Shown here in pieces: positions 8,635 through 15,520 of a stretch of DNA of 43,717 nucleotides. The first letter of the stretch is position 1. Every line of letters starts with the position of its first letter. Source of the DNA: Bacteroidota bacterium (GTDB taxonomy: Bacteria; Bacteroidota; Bacteroidia; Chitinophagales; Chitinophagaceae); NCBI GenBank assembly GCA_023391015.1, contig JAEWBT010000028.1, positions 1 through 43,717 on the forward strand. Reading direction: 5' to 3'. The translations under genes and the position numbers were made by a program. A model generated the notes under the pieces. The model worked only from the letters and a program-made list of their open reading frames with translations, made no database searches and was not told the origin of the DNA.

Positions 8635-9861
8635 TTACCGGAATTGCAATACTTTGGTAGGCGAGATGCGTCGCAAATACAAGGTGGGCAAAAGCATAAA
8701 CAGCAGACACAGCAGGAGCGTGGCACCGTTGATGACGGCAATTTGCGTCCATTGCAGCCGCACCGGAACGGTTTGCATGTAGTAGGTTTCTTCGGGCAGT
8801 TTCAGGAAGCCGGTTTTTTGCTGGATAAAAGCCAGCAGCAAGGCCAGCGCCGTGCCGCCCGCGCAGCCCACCAGCCCAATGCCGAAAGCCAGGCTCAGAA
8901 ACAAGCGGATAAGGCTGCGGCGACCCATGCCAAGCGCTTGCAACACAGCCACTGTGCGCACGCGGTCCACCATCAAAATCAACAAAGCCGTAGCCAGGTT
9001 GATGATAGCAATAGCGGCCATGATGCCCAGCAGCACGCGCACATTCGTTTCCTGAAGGCGCAACCAGTCGAAAATCTGCGGATAGCGCTCCGAAAGCGTG
9101 TAGCCCCGCAGGGGCAGTTCCACCACATCATCGTAGAGCTTATCGGCTACTTTTTGCACTTCGCCCGCATTCTTTAGGTTGATTTGATAGCCGGAAATAT
9201 CGGTGGGCTCCCAGCCGCTGAGGCGTTGCACCAGCCGGATGTCGCAGAGGGCAAAATTGCGGTCTACCTCGTCCAGCCCGGTGTGGTAGATGCCTTTGAC
9301 GGTTACTTTCCGGATGCGCGGCGCTTCGGTTCCCGAGGCCACGAAGTATAGCAAAACGCCATCGCCTTCTTTGAGCTGCAGCCGGTTGGCCATCGTTCGC
9401 GACAGCAAAATATCCTTGGAATAGGCCGTGTCGGAGAAATCAATTTTAGCAGCCACATCCAACCCTTCGGAAACAGGATAATCTTCGCCTATCCCTTTGA
9501 GCTGCACGCCTTCCAGCGCCTTGCCTTCGCGCAGGATGGCCGGGCGGAGTACGTAGGGGTGGATACCGGCATTGGGAACGGCGTTTTGCAGTCTGCCCAG
9601 CAGTTGGCCGTCAAACGGAATGGGTTGCTCGGTGAGCAGGTTGGCGGGGTTGGTAGTGTAGGGCGTTACGAGAATATGGCCCCAGAAAGAGTAGATTTTC
9701 CCTTGAATGGCCCATTGGAAACCGGTTACGATAGCTGCTGCCAGCAGCATCACGGCCACGCTGAGCGCCGTAGCGCCTGCTGCCAGCCGGATGATAAAAG
9801 CCGAAAAAGACCCTTTTTGTCGCGCCAGCAGGCGAAAGGCCAGGAAAAGAGAAAAACGCAC
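8635..9861 (-). CDS. ABC transporter permease, LolC/LolE (FtsX/MacB-like) family
   Basis: A 408-residue inner-membrane permease. It has one N-terminal helix (about residues 20-50, IIRLAAGATALSVAVMLLAAA), a long periplasmic domain of about 215 residues, and three C-terminal helices (near LLGIMAAIAIINLATALLILM, LFLSLAFGIGLVGCAGG and IAVINGATLLLCLLFMLL), ending SPTKVLQFR. This is the layout of LolC/LolE, which pass lipoproteins from the inner membrane to a carrier using an ATPase partner encoded elsewhere. Related export permeases have the same shape, so the lipoprotein role is probable, not proven. GTG 9861 is chosen: the family starts just before FSLFLAFRLLARQKG, and TACCTTGC, one base short of a TAnnTTTG promoter, lies immediately upstream. 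Confidence 0.85.
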   Translation of the reverse strand: MRFSLFLAFRLLARQKGSFSAFIIRLAAGATALSVAVMLLAAAIVTGFQWAIQGKIYSFWGHILVTPYTTNPANLLTEQPIPFDGQLLGRLQNAVPNAGIHPYVLRPAILREGKALEGVQLKGIGEDYPVSEGLDVAAKIDFSDTAYSKDILLSRTMANRLQLKEGDGVLLYFVASGTEAPRIRKVTVKGIYHTGLDEVDRNFALCDIRLVQRLSGWEPTDISGYQINLKNAGEVQKVADKLYDDVVELPLRGYTLSERYPQIFDWLRLQETNVRVLLGIMAAIAIINLATALLILMVDRVRTVAVLQALGMGRRSLIRLFLSLAFGIGLVGCAGGTALALLLAFIQQKTGFLKLPEETYYMQTVPVRLQWTQIAVINGATLLLCLLFMLLPTLYLRRISPTKVLQFR

Positions 9862-9995
9862 AACGGGTGCAAGGTAAGCGCAAGGGCAAAAAATACGCAG
9901 TTCATCGTATTGCAGCAGGCGGCTACCCATTCAATCTTTGCAATGCAATCAGGTCCGGATGAGGGTTACAAAAAGCTTCTGGTCTTGAAAAAAAA

Positions 9996-10021
9996 ATAAG
10001 GCATCTTTCCAGATACCTTAT
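9996..10021 (-). terminator. Terminator of the minus-strand GT4 gene
   Basis: An 11-bp stem with one mismatch (ATAAGGCATCT with AGATACCTTAT) and loop TTCC. On the minus strand it is followed by a run of nine T, fitting termination of the glycosyltransferase that ends at 10099. Confidence 0.8.
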
Positions 10022-10035
10022 GTGTGTGGGAAAGG

Positions 10036-10066
10036 CGGCAGGGACTTCGGTCTTTGCCGTTTTTTT
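10036..10066 (+). terminator. Plus-strand UUCG-tetraloop terminator
   Basis: A ten-pair stem (CGGCAGGGAC with GTCTTTGCCG, two G-T pairs) is closed by a TTCG tetraloop and followed by seven T on the plus strand only. No annotated plus-strand gene ends here, which implies an unlisted transcript. Confidence 0.8.
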
Positions 10067-10098
10067 GTGTGCTTAGGTTCCGGAAATATCAAGTGCTT

Positions 10099-11286
10099 TT
10101 AAAGCCAATCCACCAGGCCGCGCATCATTTCCTTCCGGTCAAATTGCGCGCGCACAAATGCCGACCCCGCTGCGGCCATCTCGGCTGCTTTCAGCGGATT
10201 TTCCACCGCCCATACCAACGTCTCTGTAAAAGCTTCCGGCGTATCGGCAAGGCGCGCATGAACGCCGTCTTCCACCCCAATGCCCTGCATCCCCACGCGC
10301 GTGCTGATGACCAGTTTTCCGGAAGCCATTGCTTCCAGGATTTTCACCCGGATGCCCCCACCCGATTTTAAAGGCACCAGCAGGATATTTTTATCCGCCG
10401 TGAAGGCAGCGGCATCGGGTATCTCGCCTGAGATGTGAAGATTTCCAGCCCTTTTTTCCAACAGCTTGCCGGGCATATGCCGACCGGCAAAATAGGCTTC
10501 CAATTGAGGTATTTTTCCGGAAATCTGTGGCCAGATAGCGTCTATAAACCATTCTGCTGCCTCTACGTTGGGCAGCCAGTCCATGGCCGCCAAATGATAA
10601 GCCGCCGGTTTTTCGGTCCACGGCTGTGGCGGATATTTTTCCAGATCCACGCAGAACGGCACCACGCGGATGCGGTCGGGCGAAACGTACTGCGCTGCCA
10701 CGGCCGCGTCTTCGGCGGTTACCGGAAGCAGCACATCAAAGAGTGGCCATACTTTTTTTTCATACGCCGCCATGCGCCTGCTCAGGCTTTGCAGGTAGCG
10801 TTTTTTCACCGGATTTTTCTCCTCACCGGCCAGCCGTTGCCAGATTTCGGCTTCCACATTGTTCATCCGGAAAGCCGTTTTAGCTGTGGGCAGATGTTTC
10901 CGAATCAAGGGCAGATAACTCGCCAGAAACGGGCTTTCAATATGAACAACATCCGGCTGAAAATCCGCCAGTTCCGCCACGAGCGCGGCTGCAAAATCGC
11001 TGCTTTGGAAGCGCTCCACATGATAAGGGTCTTTTCCCAAAAGCCAGTTACGCAGCAGCGGCAAGGGGCGAATGGCATTGTCCACACTTACGGTTCGGAT
11101 TTTTTCCAATCCGGGCCACACCTGCGGCAGGCTTTCGGTGGTCACCGGGTGGCGCGTAGTGTTCATCGAAAGCAGGCGCGTTTGGCAGCCGGCTTCCGGG
11201 AAACCTTTCAAAAAAACATCCATCCCCAGGGCGCCGCCGTCGGTGAGCGGAAACGGCACGCGGTTGGTCAGCACCAAAATGCGCAT
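10099..11286 (-). CDS. Glycosyltransferase family 4 protein
   Basis: A 395-residue GT-B enzyme. The N-terminal acceptor domain begins MRILVLTNRVPFPLTDGGALG, with the glycine-rich loop typical of GT4. It continues through DVVHIESPFLASYLP and RMNNVEAEIWQRLA to about residue 200. The C-terminal donor domain holds the LPNVEAAEWFIDAIWP motif, then PLKSGGGIRVKILEAMASGKL, containing the E-x7-E-like donor site. It is about as long as expected and probably adds a hexose to a surface glycan or lipid. It is divergent from the formyltransferase gene, 48 bp away. Its terminator lies at 9996-10021. Confidence 0.92.
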   Translation of the reverse strand: MRILVLTNRVPFPLTDGGALGMDVFLKGFPEAGCQTRLLSMNTTRHPVTTESLPQVWPGLEKIRTVSVDNAIRPLPLLRNWLLGKDPYHVERFQSSDFAAALVAELADFQPDVVHIESPFLASYLPLIRKHLPTAKTAFRMNNVEAEIWQRLAGEEKNPVKKRYLQSLSRRMAAYEKKVWPLFDVLLPVTAEDAAVAAQYVSPDRIRVVPFCVDLEKYPPQPWTEKPAAYHLAAMDWLPNVEAAEWFIDAIWPQISGKIPQLEAYFAGRHMPGKLLEKRAGNLHISGEIPDAAAFTADKNILLVPLKSGGGIRVKILEAMASGKLVISTRVGMQGIGVEDGVHARLADTPEAFTETLVWAVENPLKAAEMAAAGSAFVRAQFDRKEMMRGLVDWL

Positions 11287-11334
11287 AGCAGGGGCGAAGA
11301 TAACCGGCAGCCGTAACTTGCGCAGCTTCTTCTC

Positions 11335-12096
11335 ATGAACGTAAAAACCGTTGTTTTCCTGGGGTCTAAGCCGGTGGGCTACCAGTGTTTTCAGTATTTA
11401 ATCGAGCAGCAGAAAGCCCTCGGCTACCGCGTAATTGGGCTGCTGACGCAAAAAAGAGCTGAATTTTCCGGAACTGCAACCCTGGAAGTGCTGGCTGCGG
11501 AAAACGGTATTCCGGTGTTGGAAAATCCGGCTGACATTCCGGAATGCGATCTTTTGTACTCGGTGCAGTACCACAAGCTTCTTTCCGGAAACGAACTGTC
11601 CAAAGCGCGGCTGGCCGTGAATCTCCACATGGCGCCTTTGCCGGAATATCGCGGAGCCAATCAGTTTTCGTTTGCCTTGCTGGATGGGAAGGTGGAATTT
11701 GGCACCACCCTACACGTGATGGACACCCGCATTGACCACGGCGACATGATTGCCGAAAAACGCTTTCCGATTCCCGAAAACTGCTGGGTAGAAACGCTGT
11801 ATGAACAAACCGAAGCAGCTTCGGTGGCGCTTTTTAAAGAGACACTACCGGCCTTGATTTCCGGAAATTTCCAGCTTACTTCCCAACGAACCTTAGAAGC
11901 CACGCGGGGAACTTCCCTGCATTTCAAAGCAGAAATGCAAGCGCTGAAAGAAATTCCGGAAACCGCCGACGCAAAAACGATTCTCCATACCCTTCGCGCA
12001 ACTTATATGCCCGGATTTGAGCCGCCGTTTTTCCGGACGCCGGAAGGGGAAAAAATTTATCTGGTTCGGGAAAAAGACTGGCAGCGGGAGGGTTGA
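11335..12096 (+). CDS. Formyltransferase family protein (Fmt/ArnA-like N-formyltransferase)
   Basis: A 253-residue protein with the formyltransferase fold: a Rossmann start (TVVFLGSKPVGYQCFQYL) and the catalytic signature N-x-H (VNLHMAPLPEYRGANQFS), followed by FGTTLHVMDTRIDHGDMI, whose Asp completes the Asn-His-Asp triad. Members transfer a formyl group from N10-formyl-tetrahydrofolate to an amine. It lacks the C-terminal OB domain of methionyl-tRNA formyltransferase, and it lies among glycosyltransferases, so a sugar-nucleotide amine is the likelier substrate (inference). TAACTTGC, close to a TAnnTTTG element, ends about 20 bases before the ATG. Confidence 0.85.
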   Translation: MNVKTVVFLGSKPVGYQCFQYLIEQQKALGYRVIGLLTQKRAEFSGTATLEVLAAENGIPVLENPADIPECDLLYSVQYHKLLSGNELSKARLAVNLHMAPLPEYRGANQFSFALLDGKVEFGTTLHVMDTRIDHGDMIAEKRFPIPENCWVETLYEQTEAASVALFKETLPALISGNFQLTSQRTLEATRGTSLHFKAEMQALKEIPETADAKTILHTLRATYMPGFEPPFFRTPEGEKIYLVREKDWQREG

Positions 12097-12228
12097 TAAG
12101 GTTGAGAGTGATTTATAAGGTTTATTTCCGGAAAAATTACTTCCCAACCATACTTTACCAAACACAACTGCCTCACACCCGGCTTCTGATTCTTACCCCC
12201 CGTTCCGTTCCATCAAACAAAACACTGC

Positions 12229-13332
12229 ATGGCTGCTCCTAAAAAAATCGTTTGCGTTGCTACTTCCGATCCGGCTTATGACCAACGGATGATTCGCATC
12301 TGCACGGCCTTGCAAAAAGCGGGCTACGACGTAACGTTTGTAGGGCGGTTGCGGCAGAATTCCAAAGACCTTCCGGAGCAACCTTACCGGCAGGTGCGAC
12401 TGGATATGCGGAAAACGGATGCCGGGAAAATGTTTTATTTCCGGTATTGGATCAAGCTGTTTTTCTTCCTGATGCGCTGTCCTGCCGATGCGCTCTGCGC
12501 CATTGACCTGGACACAATTTATCCGGTGTTGCTGGCCTCCCGCCTGCGGGGCCTGAAGCGCGTGTATGACGCCCACGAGCTTTTTACGGAAATGGAAGAA
12601 GTGGTTTCCAGACCGGCAACACGCAAAATGTGGCTCCAAATAGAGCGCGCTACGGTGCCCCATTTCCCGCACGGCTACACCGTGAGCACTACTTATGCCC
12701 AGGAATTCCGGGAGCGCTACGGCGTAGAGTATGCCATTGTTCGGAACGCTACCGTGTTGCGGCCCTTGCAGCCCATTCCGGAAATGCACGGCTATATTCT
12801 GTACCAGGGCGCGGTGAATAAAGGCCGGTGTTTTGAACAGCTTTTACCGGCAATGAAAATGGTGCGGGGCAAACTGCTGATTTGCGGCGACGGTAATTTT
12901 ATGCAGCAGGCGCAGCAAATGGTGCGGGAGTTGGGACTGGAAGAGAAAGTTACATTCACGGGTTACATTCCGCCGACCGAACTGCCCCGCTACACGCGCG
13001 GCGCGGCAGTGGGCATCACACTTTTTGAGGCGCGCAGCAAAAGCAATTTATATAGTCTGGCGAACCGTTTTTTTGATTACATGCACGCTTGCGTGCCCCA
13101 GCTGGCCGGTGCCTATCCAGAGTACGAAGCCATCAACAGCCGTTTCGAGGTGGCTACACTCCTGCCCCAAATCACGCCGGAAAGCATTGCCGAAGCCCTG
13201 AACCGGCTTTTGGAAGATGCTGCTTATGCCGACCGGCTGCGCCAAAACTGCCTTGCAGCGCGGGAGATTTATAACTGGCAGGCCGAGGAAGCGCGGTTGC
13301 TAAAGGTGTGGGAAAATGTTTTTGCGGAATGA
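12229..13332 (+). CDS. Glycosyltransferase (GT4-like)
   Basis: A 367-residue GT-B enzyme. The N-terminal lobe starts KKIVCVATSDPAYDQRMIR with ICTALQKAGYDVTFVGR, followed by ALCAIDLDTIYPVLLA and VYDAHELFTEMEEVV. The C-terminal lobe has YILYQGAVNKGRCFEQLLPA, LLICGDGNFM, KVTFTGYIPPTELPRY and a donor-binding region near SLANRFFDYMHACVPQLAG. The missing canonical EAMA motif is normal for this subgroup, where the loop reads N-R-F-F-D-Y. Its TGA stop overlaps the ATG of the family 2 enzyme (ATGA), so the two are translationally coupled and probably build the same glycan. Confidence 0.9.
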   Translation: MAAPKKIVCVATSDPAYDQRMIRICTALQKAGYDVTFVGRLRQNSKDLPEQPYRQVRLDMRKTDAGKMFYFRYWIKLFFFLMRCPADALCAIDLDTIYPVLLASRLRGLKRVYDAHELFTEMEEVVSRPATRKMWLQIERATVPHFPHGYTVSTTYAQEFRERYGVEYAIVRNATVLRPLQPIPEMHGYILYQGAVNKGRCFEQLLPAMKMVRGKLLICGDGNFMQQAQQMVRELGLEEKVTFTGYIPPTELPRYTRGAAVGITLFEARSKSNLYSLANRFFDYMHACVPQLAGAYPEYEAINSRFEVATLLPQITPESIAEALNRLLEDAAYADRLRQNCLAAREIYNWQAEEARLLKVWENVFAE

Positions 13333-14096
13333 GGACAACGCCCCTGTTTTCGGTTATCATTCCGGTTTTCAACAACCGCGAAACGGTGGCACGGGCCATT
13401 GAGAGTGTTTTAGCGCAAACGCATCCGGCTGTTGAGATTATTGTGATTGACGATGGGAGTGCCGACGGCGCAGCGGATTTGATTCAAAAGGTTTTTAGAG
13501 ACCGGGTAAACCTCATTCGTTTTCCGGAAAATAAAGGCCCCAGCGCGGCGCGGAATGCCGGCATTGAGGCCGCAACCGGCACGCACCTGGCTTTTCTGGA
13601 TGCCGATGATTCGTGGCTGCCGCAAAAATTGCAACGAGTGGCGGATGTTTTGAAAACGCACCCGGATGCCTGGTTGTTATTCCACGACCACGCGTTGGTT
13701 CCTCAGATTTCGTCGCCTGTCATCCCGAAGCGCTTTCCGCTGAGAGGTCTTCTACTGCGCAATCCGGTGGCAACGCCTTGTGCGGTGGTTTGCAGAAGCG
13801 CGTTGCGGTTTGATGAAAAGCTGCGCTGGATGGAAGACTACGATTACTTCCTGCGCCACGCCGAGGCAGGCCCTGTCTATTATCTTCCGGAAACGCTTAC
13901 GGTTTTAGGCCGGCCCATCCTTTCGGCAGGCGGCCACAGCAGCCGGCGCTGGGAAATGCGCAAAGCCGAGGGACAGGTGATTTTGCAATTTTGCCTGCGT
14001 CATCCGGCCTATATCCCGGTCATGCCCTTTTGGGGTGCCTGGCCCTTGGTCAAACACTTCGTGCAGGAAGTAAAGCGGGGTTTTAAACGGTCTTAA
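13329..14096 (+). CDS. Glycosyltransferase family 2 protein
   Basis: A 255-residue GT-A enzyme. It opens with FSVIIPVFNNRETVARAI and VEIIVIDDGSADGA, has GPSAARNAGIEAATGTHLAFLDADD with the metal-binding D-x-D, then a shorter acceptor half containing WMEDYDYFLRHAE, whose ED is the usual catalytic acid pair. It transfers a sugar with inversion at the inner face of the membrane. ATG 13329 overlaps the stop of the gene before it and is preferred over 13308. The stop codon shares bases with that of ftsE, so the two genes converge with no room for a terminator. Confidence 0.9.
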   Translation: MRTTPLFSVIIPVFNNRETVARAIESVLAQTHPAVEIIVIDDGSADGAADLIQKVFRDRVNLIRFPENKGPSAARNAGIEAATGTHLAFLDADDSWLPQKLQRVADVLKTHPDAWLLFHDHALVPQISSPVIPKRFPLRGLLLRNPVATPCAVVCRSALRFDEKLRWMEDYDYFLRHAEAGPVYYLPETLTVLGRPILSAGGHSSRRWEMRKAEGQVILQFCLRHPAYIPVMPFWGAWPLVKHFVQEVKRGFKRS

Positions 14097-14788
14097 CTCG
14101 CTGCATACACGGGCGAAACATCCTGCACCATTCCATTCTCTACGCGCACCACACGGGCCGGGTATTTCTGGATAATGGTGTAATCGTGGGTAGCCATGAT
14201 GATGGCCGATTTATAGTCGCGGCTGATGGTGAGCAGCAGGCTCATGATTTCGTCGCGGGTGTCGGGGTCGAGGTTTCCGGTGGGTTCGTCGGCGAGGATC
14301 AGCTTGGGATTGTTGAGCAAAGCGCGGGCAATATCCACGCGTTGCTGTTCACCGCCGCTCATCTGGTAGGTCATCTTCTCGCTTTTATCCCGCAGGCCTA
14401 CTTTGCCCAGTACGCTGTCGATTTTTTCGCGCATCAGGGCCTTGTCTTTCCAGCCGGTGGCGCGGAGCACAAACTCGAGGTTGTTGTAAACATTGCGGTC
14501 GGGCAAAAGGCGGAAATCCTGAAAAATAATACCCAGGTTACGGCGCAGGGCCGGCAGGGTTTTCCAGGTGATTTTGCGCAGGTCATGGCCGGCAACGTGG
14601 CCTTCGCCTTCGCGCAGGGGCAGGTCGCCGTAGAGGGTTTTGAGCAGGCTGGACTTTCCGCTGCCGGTTTTTCCAATCAAATACACAAACTCGCCTTTTT
14701 CGACTTCAAACTGAACGTTTCGCAACACGCGGTTTTCTCCTTGATAGATCTGGCAATTCTGAAGCGAAATAATGGTGGTATCGGTCAT
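14093..14788 (-). CDS. ftsE: Cell division ATP-binding protein FtsE
   Basis: A 231-residue ABC ATPase with Walker A GKTGSGKSS (near residue 40), Q-loop FQDFRLLPDRNVYNN, signature SGGEQQR, Walker B LILADEPTGNLD and switch His ATHD. The Q-loop wording FRLLPDRNVYNNLEF is the form found in FtsE, which with FtsX controls septal peptidoglycan hydrolysis. FtsX is not adjacent, as is common in Bacteroidota. MacB/LolD-type ATPases are the nearest alternative, but the short length and Q-loop favour FtsE. Confidence 0.88.
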   Translation of the reverse strand: MTDTTIISLQNCQIYQGENRVLRNVQFEVEKGEFVYLIGKTGSGKSSLLKTLYGDLPLREGEGHVAGHDLRKITWKTLPALRRNLGIIFQDFRLLPDRNVYNNLEFVLRATGWKDKALMREKIDSVLGKVGLRDKSEKMTYQMSGGEQQRVDIARALLNNPKLILADEPTGNLDPDTRDEIMSLLLTISRDYKSAIIMATHDYTIIQKYPARVVRVENGMVQDVSPVYAAS

Positions 14789-14978
14789 GCGGAACAGCGT
14801 TGAAAAAGCAAGTTAGTTTTTAGGAAGCAGCGGCAAAGATAACAAACGCAGCATGGGCAGCGGTTGGCGTTGGATGCTCCTGAAAACTAAGGTGCGTCTC
14901 GTTTTAGAACGCAGGATTTGAATACTTATTGGTTTGGTTTTAAAGGATGACGGTTTGCAGCCTTTCGACAAGCCTGCC

Positions 14979-15044
14979 CTTCGACAAGCTCAGGGTGACA
15001 CAGTTGCTGATGAGGAAACGTGCGTCAGGCTGAGCTTTTCGAAG
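14979..15044. repeat. Imperfect inverted repeat (REP-like)
   Basis: The arm at 14979-15000 (CTTCGACAAGCTCAGGGTGA) pairs with the arm at 15023-15044 (reverse complement CTTCGAAAAGCTCAGCCTGA), leaving a 22-base loop. Similar GAC-rich inverted repeats are scattered through many Bacteroidota genomes. It lies in the 730-bp gap between ftsE and the metalloprotease, with no gene. Confidence 0.7.
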
Positions 15045-15111
15045 CCCGCAATTTCCGGAACCACACAGTCAATAAAGGAAGCGTCCACCTCTCTTTTAGA
15101 AGGGTATTCTT

Positions 15112-15332
15112 AGCTTTTTGCTGCCTCTATGCAGCAAAAAGCTAACTTGATGCAGCTTTTTGCTCGGTAAAATGAGCTTTTTGCTATATCTACCAAGCGA
15201 ATTGCTGCCTTGAGCAAGCTTTTTGCTACCCTTATTAAGCAAATTGCTGCCTCGAATGAGCTTTTTGCTGCCTCGATACAGCGAAAAGCTTGTTTAACAC
15301 AGCAAAAAGCTGCCCACACGGAGCAAAATCGT
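15112..15332. repeat. 21-bp periodic array, 11 registers, core AGCnnnnnGCT
   Basis: An 11-base near-palindrome starts at exactly 21-bp steps: 15112, 15133, 15154, 15175, 15196, 15217, 15238, 15259, 15280, 15301, and a decayed copy at 15322. The middle switches between TTTTT (AGCTTTTTGCT), AAAAA (AGCAAAAAGCT) and mixed forms (AGCGAATTGCT, AGCAAATTGCT). The ten bases between cores vary more. The period equals two DNA turns and keeps the A/T tracts on one face. A 77-codon minus-strand frame across it has a seven-residue period, which follows from the 21-bp unit; nothing else supports coding. Confidence 0.9.
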
Positions 15333-15465
15333 AGGATTAGCACCTATTGGGCTCGCTCAAAAGATAGAAATTTCCGGAAACTGGCTACTGCGGGTGGAAA
15401 AGGAAAAGCATGGGCGCAGGCATTGAAAAGCCGAAGGCCCAAAAGGAGATGTGTATTGAAAAAGA

Positions 15466-15499
15466 AAAACGGCTTCCGAAATCTTTCGGAAGCCGTTTT
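15466..15499. terminator. Terminator after the metalloprotease (bidirectional)
   Basis: A 13 to 16-bp stem (AAAACGGCTTCCGAAA with TTTCGGAAGCCGTTTT). On the minus strand it is followed by TTTCTTTTTC, 22 bases after the protease stop codon. Confidence 0.88.
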
Positions 15500-15520
15500 A
15501 AGAAGTTGGTTGAGGCTGGA

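Larger units (their letters stand above)
9933..10066 (+). ncRNA. Candidate small plus-strand transcript or 18-residue ORF
   Basis: Both flanking genes are on the minus strand, yet the gap holds a plus-strand set of signals. AATCTTTG at 9933-9940 is one mismatch from TAnnTTTG, with a TTG 20 bases upstream (9910-9912). An ATG at 9943 opens an 18-codon frame ending at 9999 (MQSGPDEGYKKLLVLKKK). A strong UUCG-loop terminator follows at 10036-10066. It could be a small protein, a small RNA, or both. No homology is recognised, so confidence is low. Confidence 0.35.

Noticed and set aside
8196..8741. Long minus-strand frames (up to 181 codons) over the 41-bp array
   Set aside because: They cycle through three frames of the repeat and run into the permease gene. 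The repetitive Cys/Tyr-rich product has no sign of selection as protein.
13707..13757. REP-like TGTCATCCCGAAGCG string inside the family 2 glycosyltransferase
   Set aside because: It looks like an intergenic repeat, but the translated sequence (IPKRFPLRGLLLRNPVATP) fits the enzyme family, so it is taken as coding chance.
15110..15343. A 77-codon minus-strand frame with seven-residue repeats over the 21-bp array
   Set aside because: A 21-bp unit without stops always yields such a frame. There is no start context, terminator or recognisable fold, and the plus strand is also partly open.
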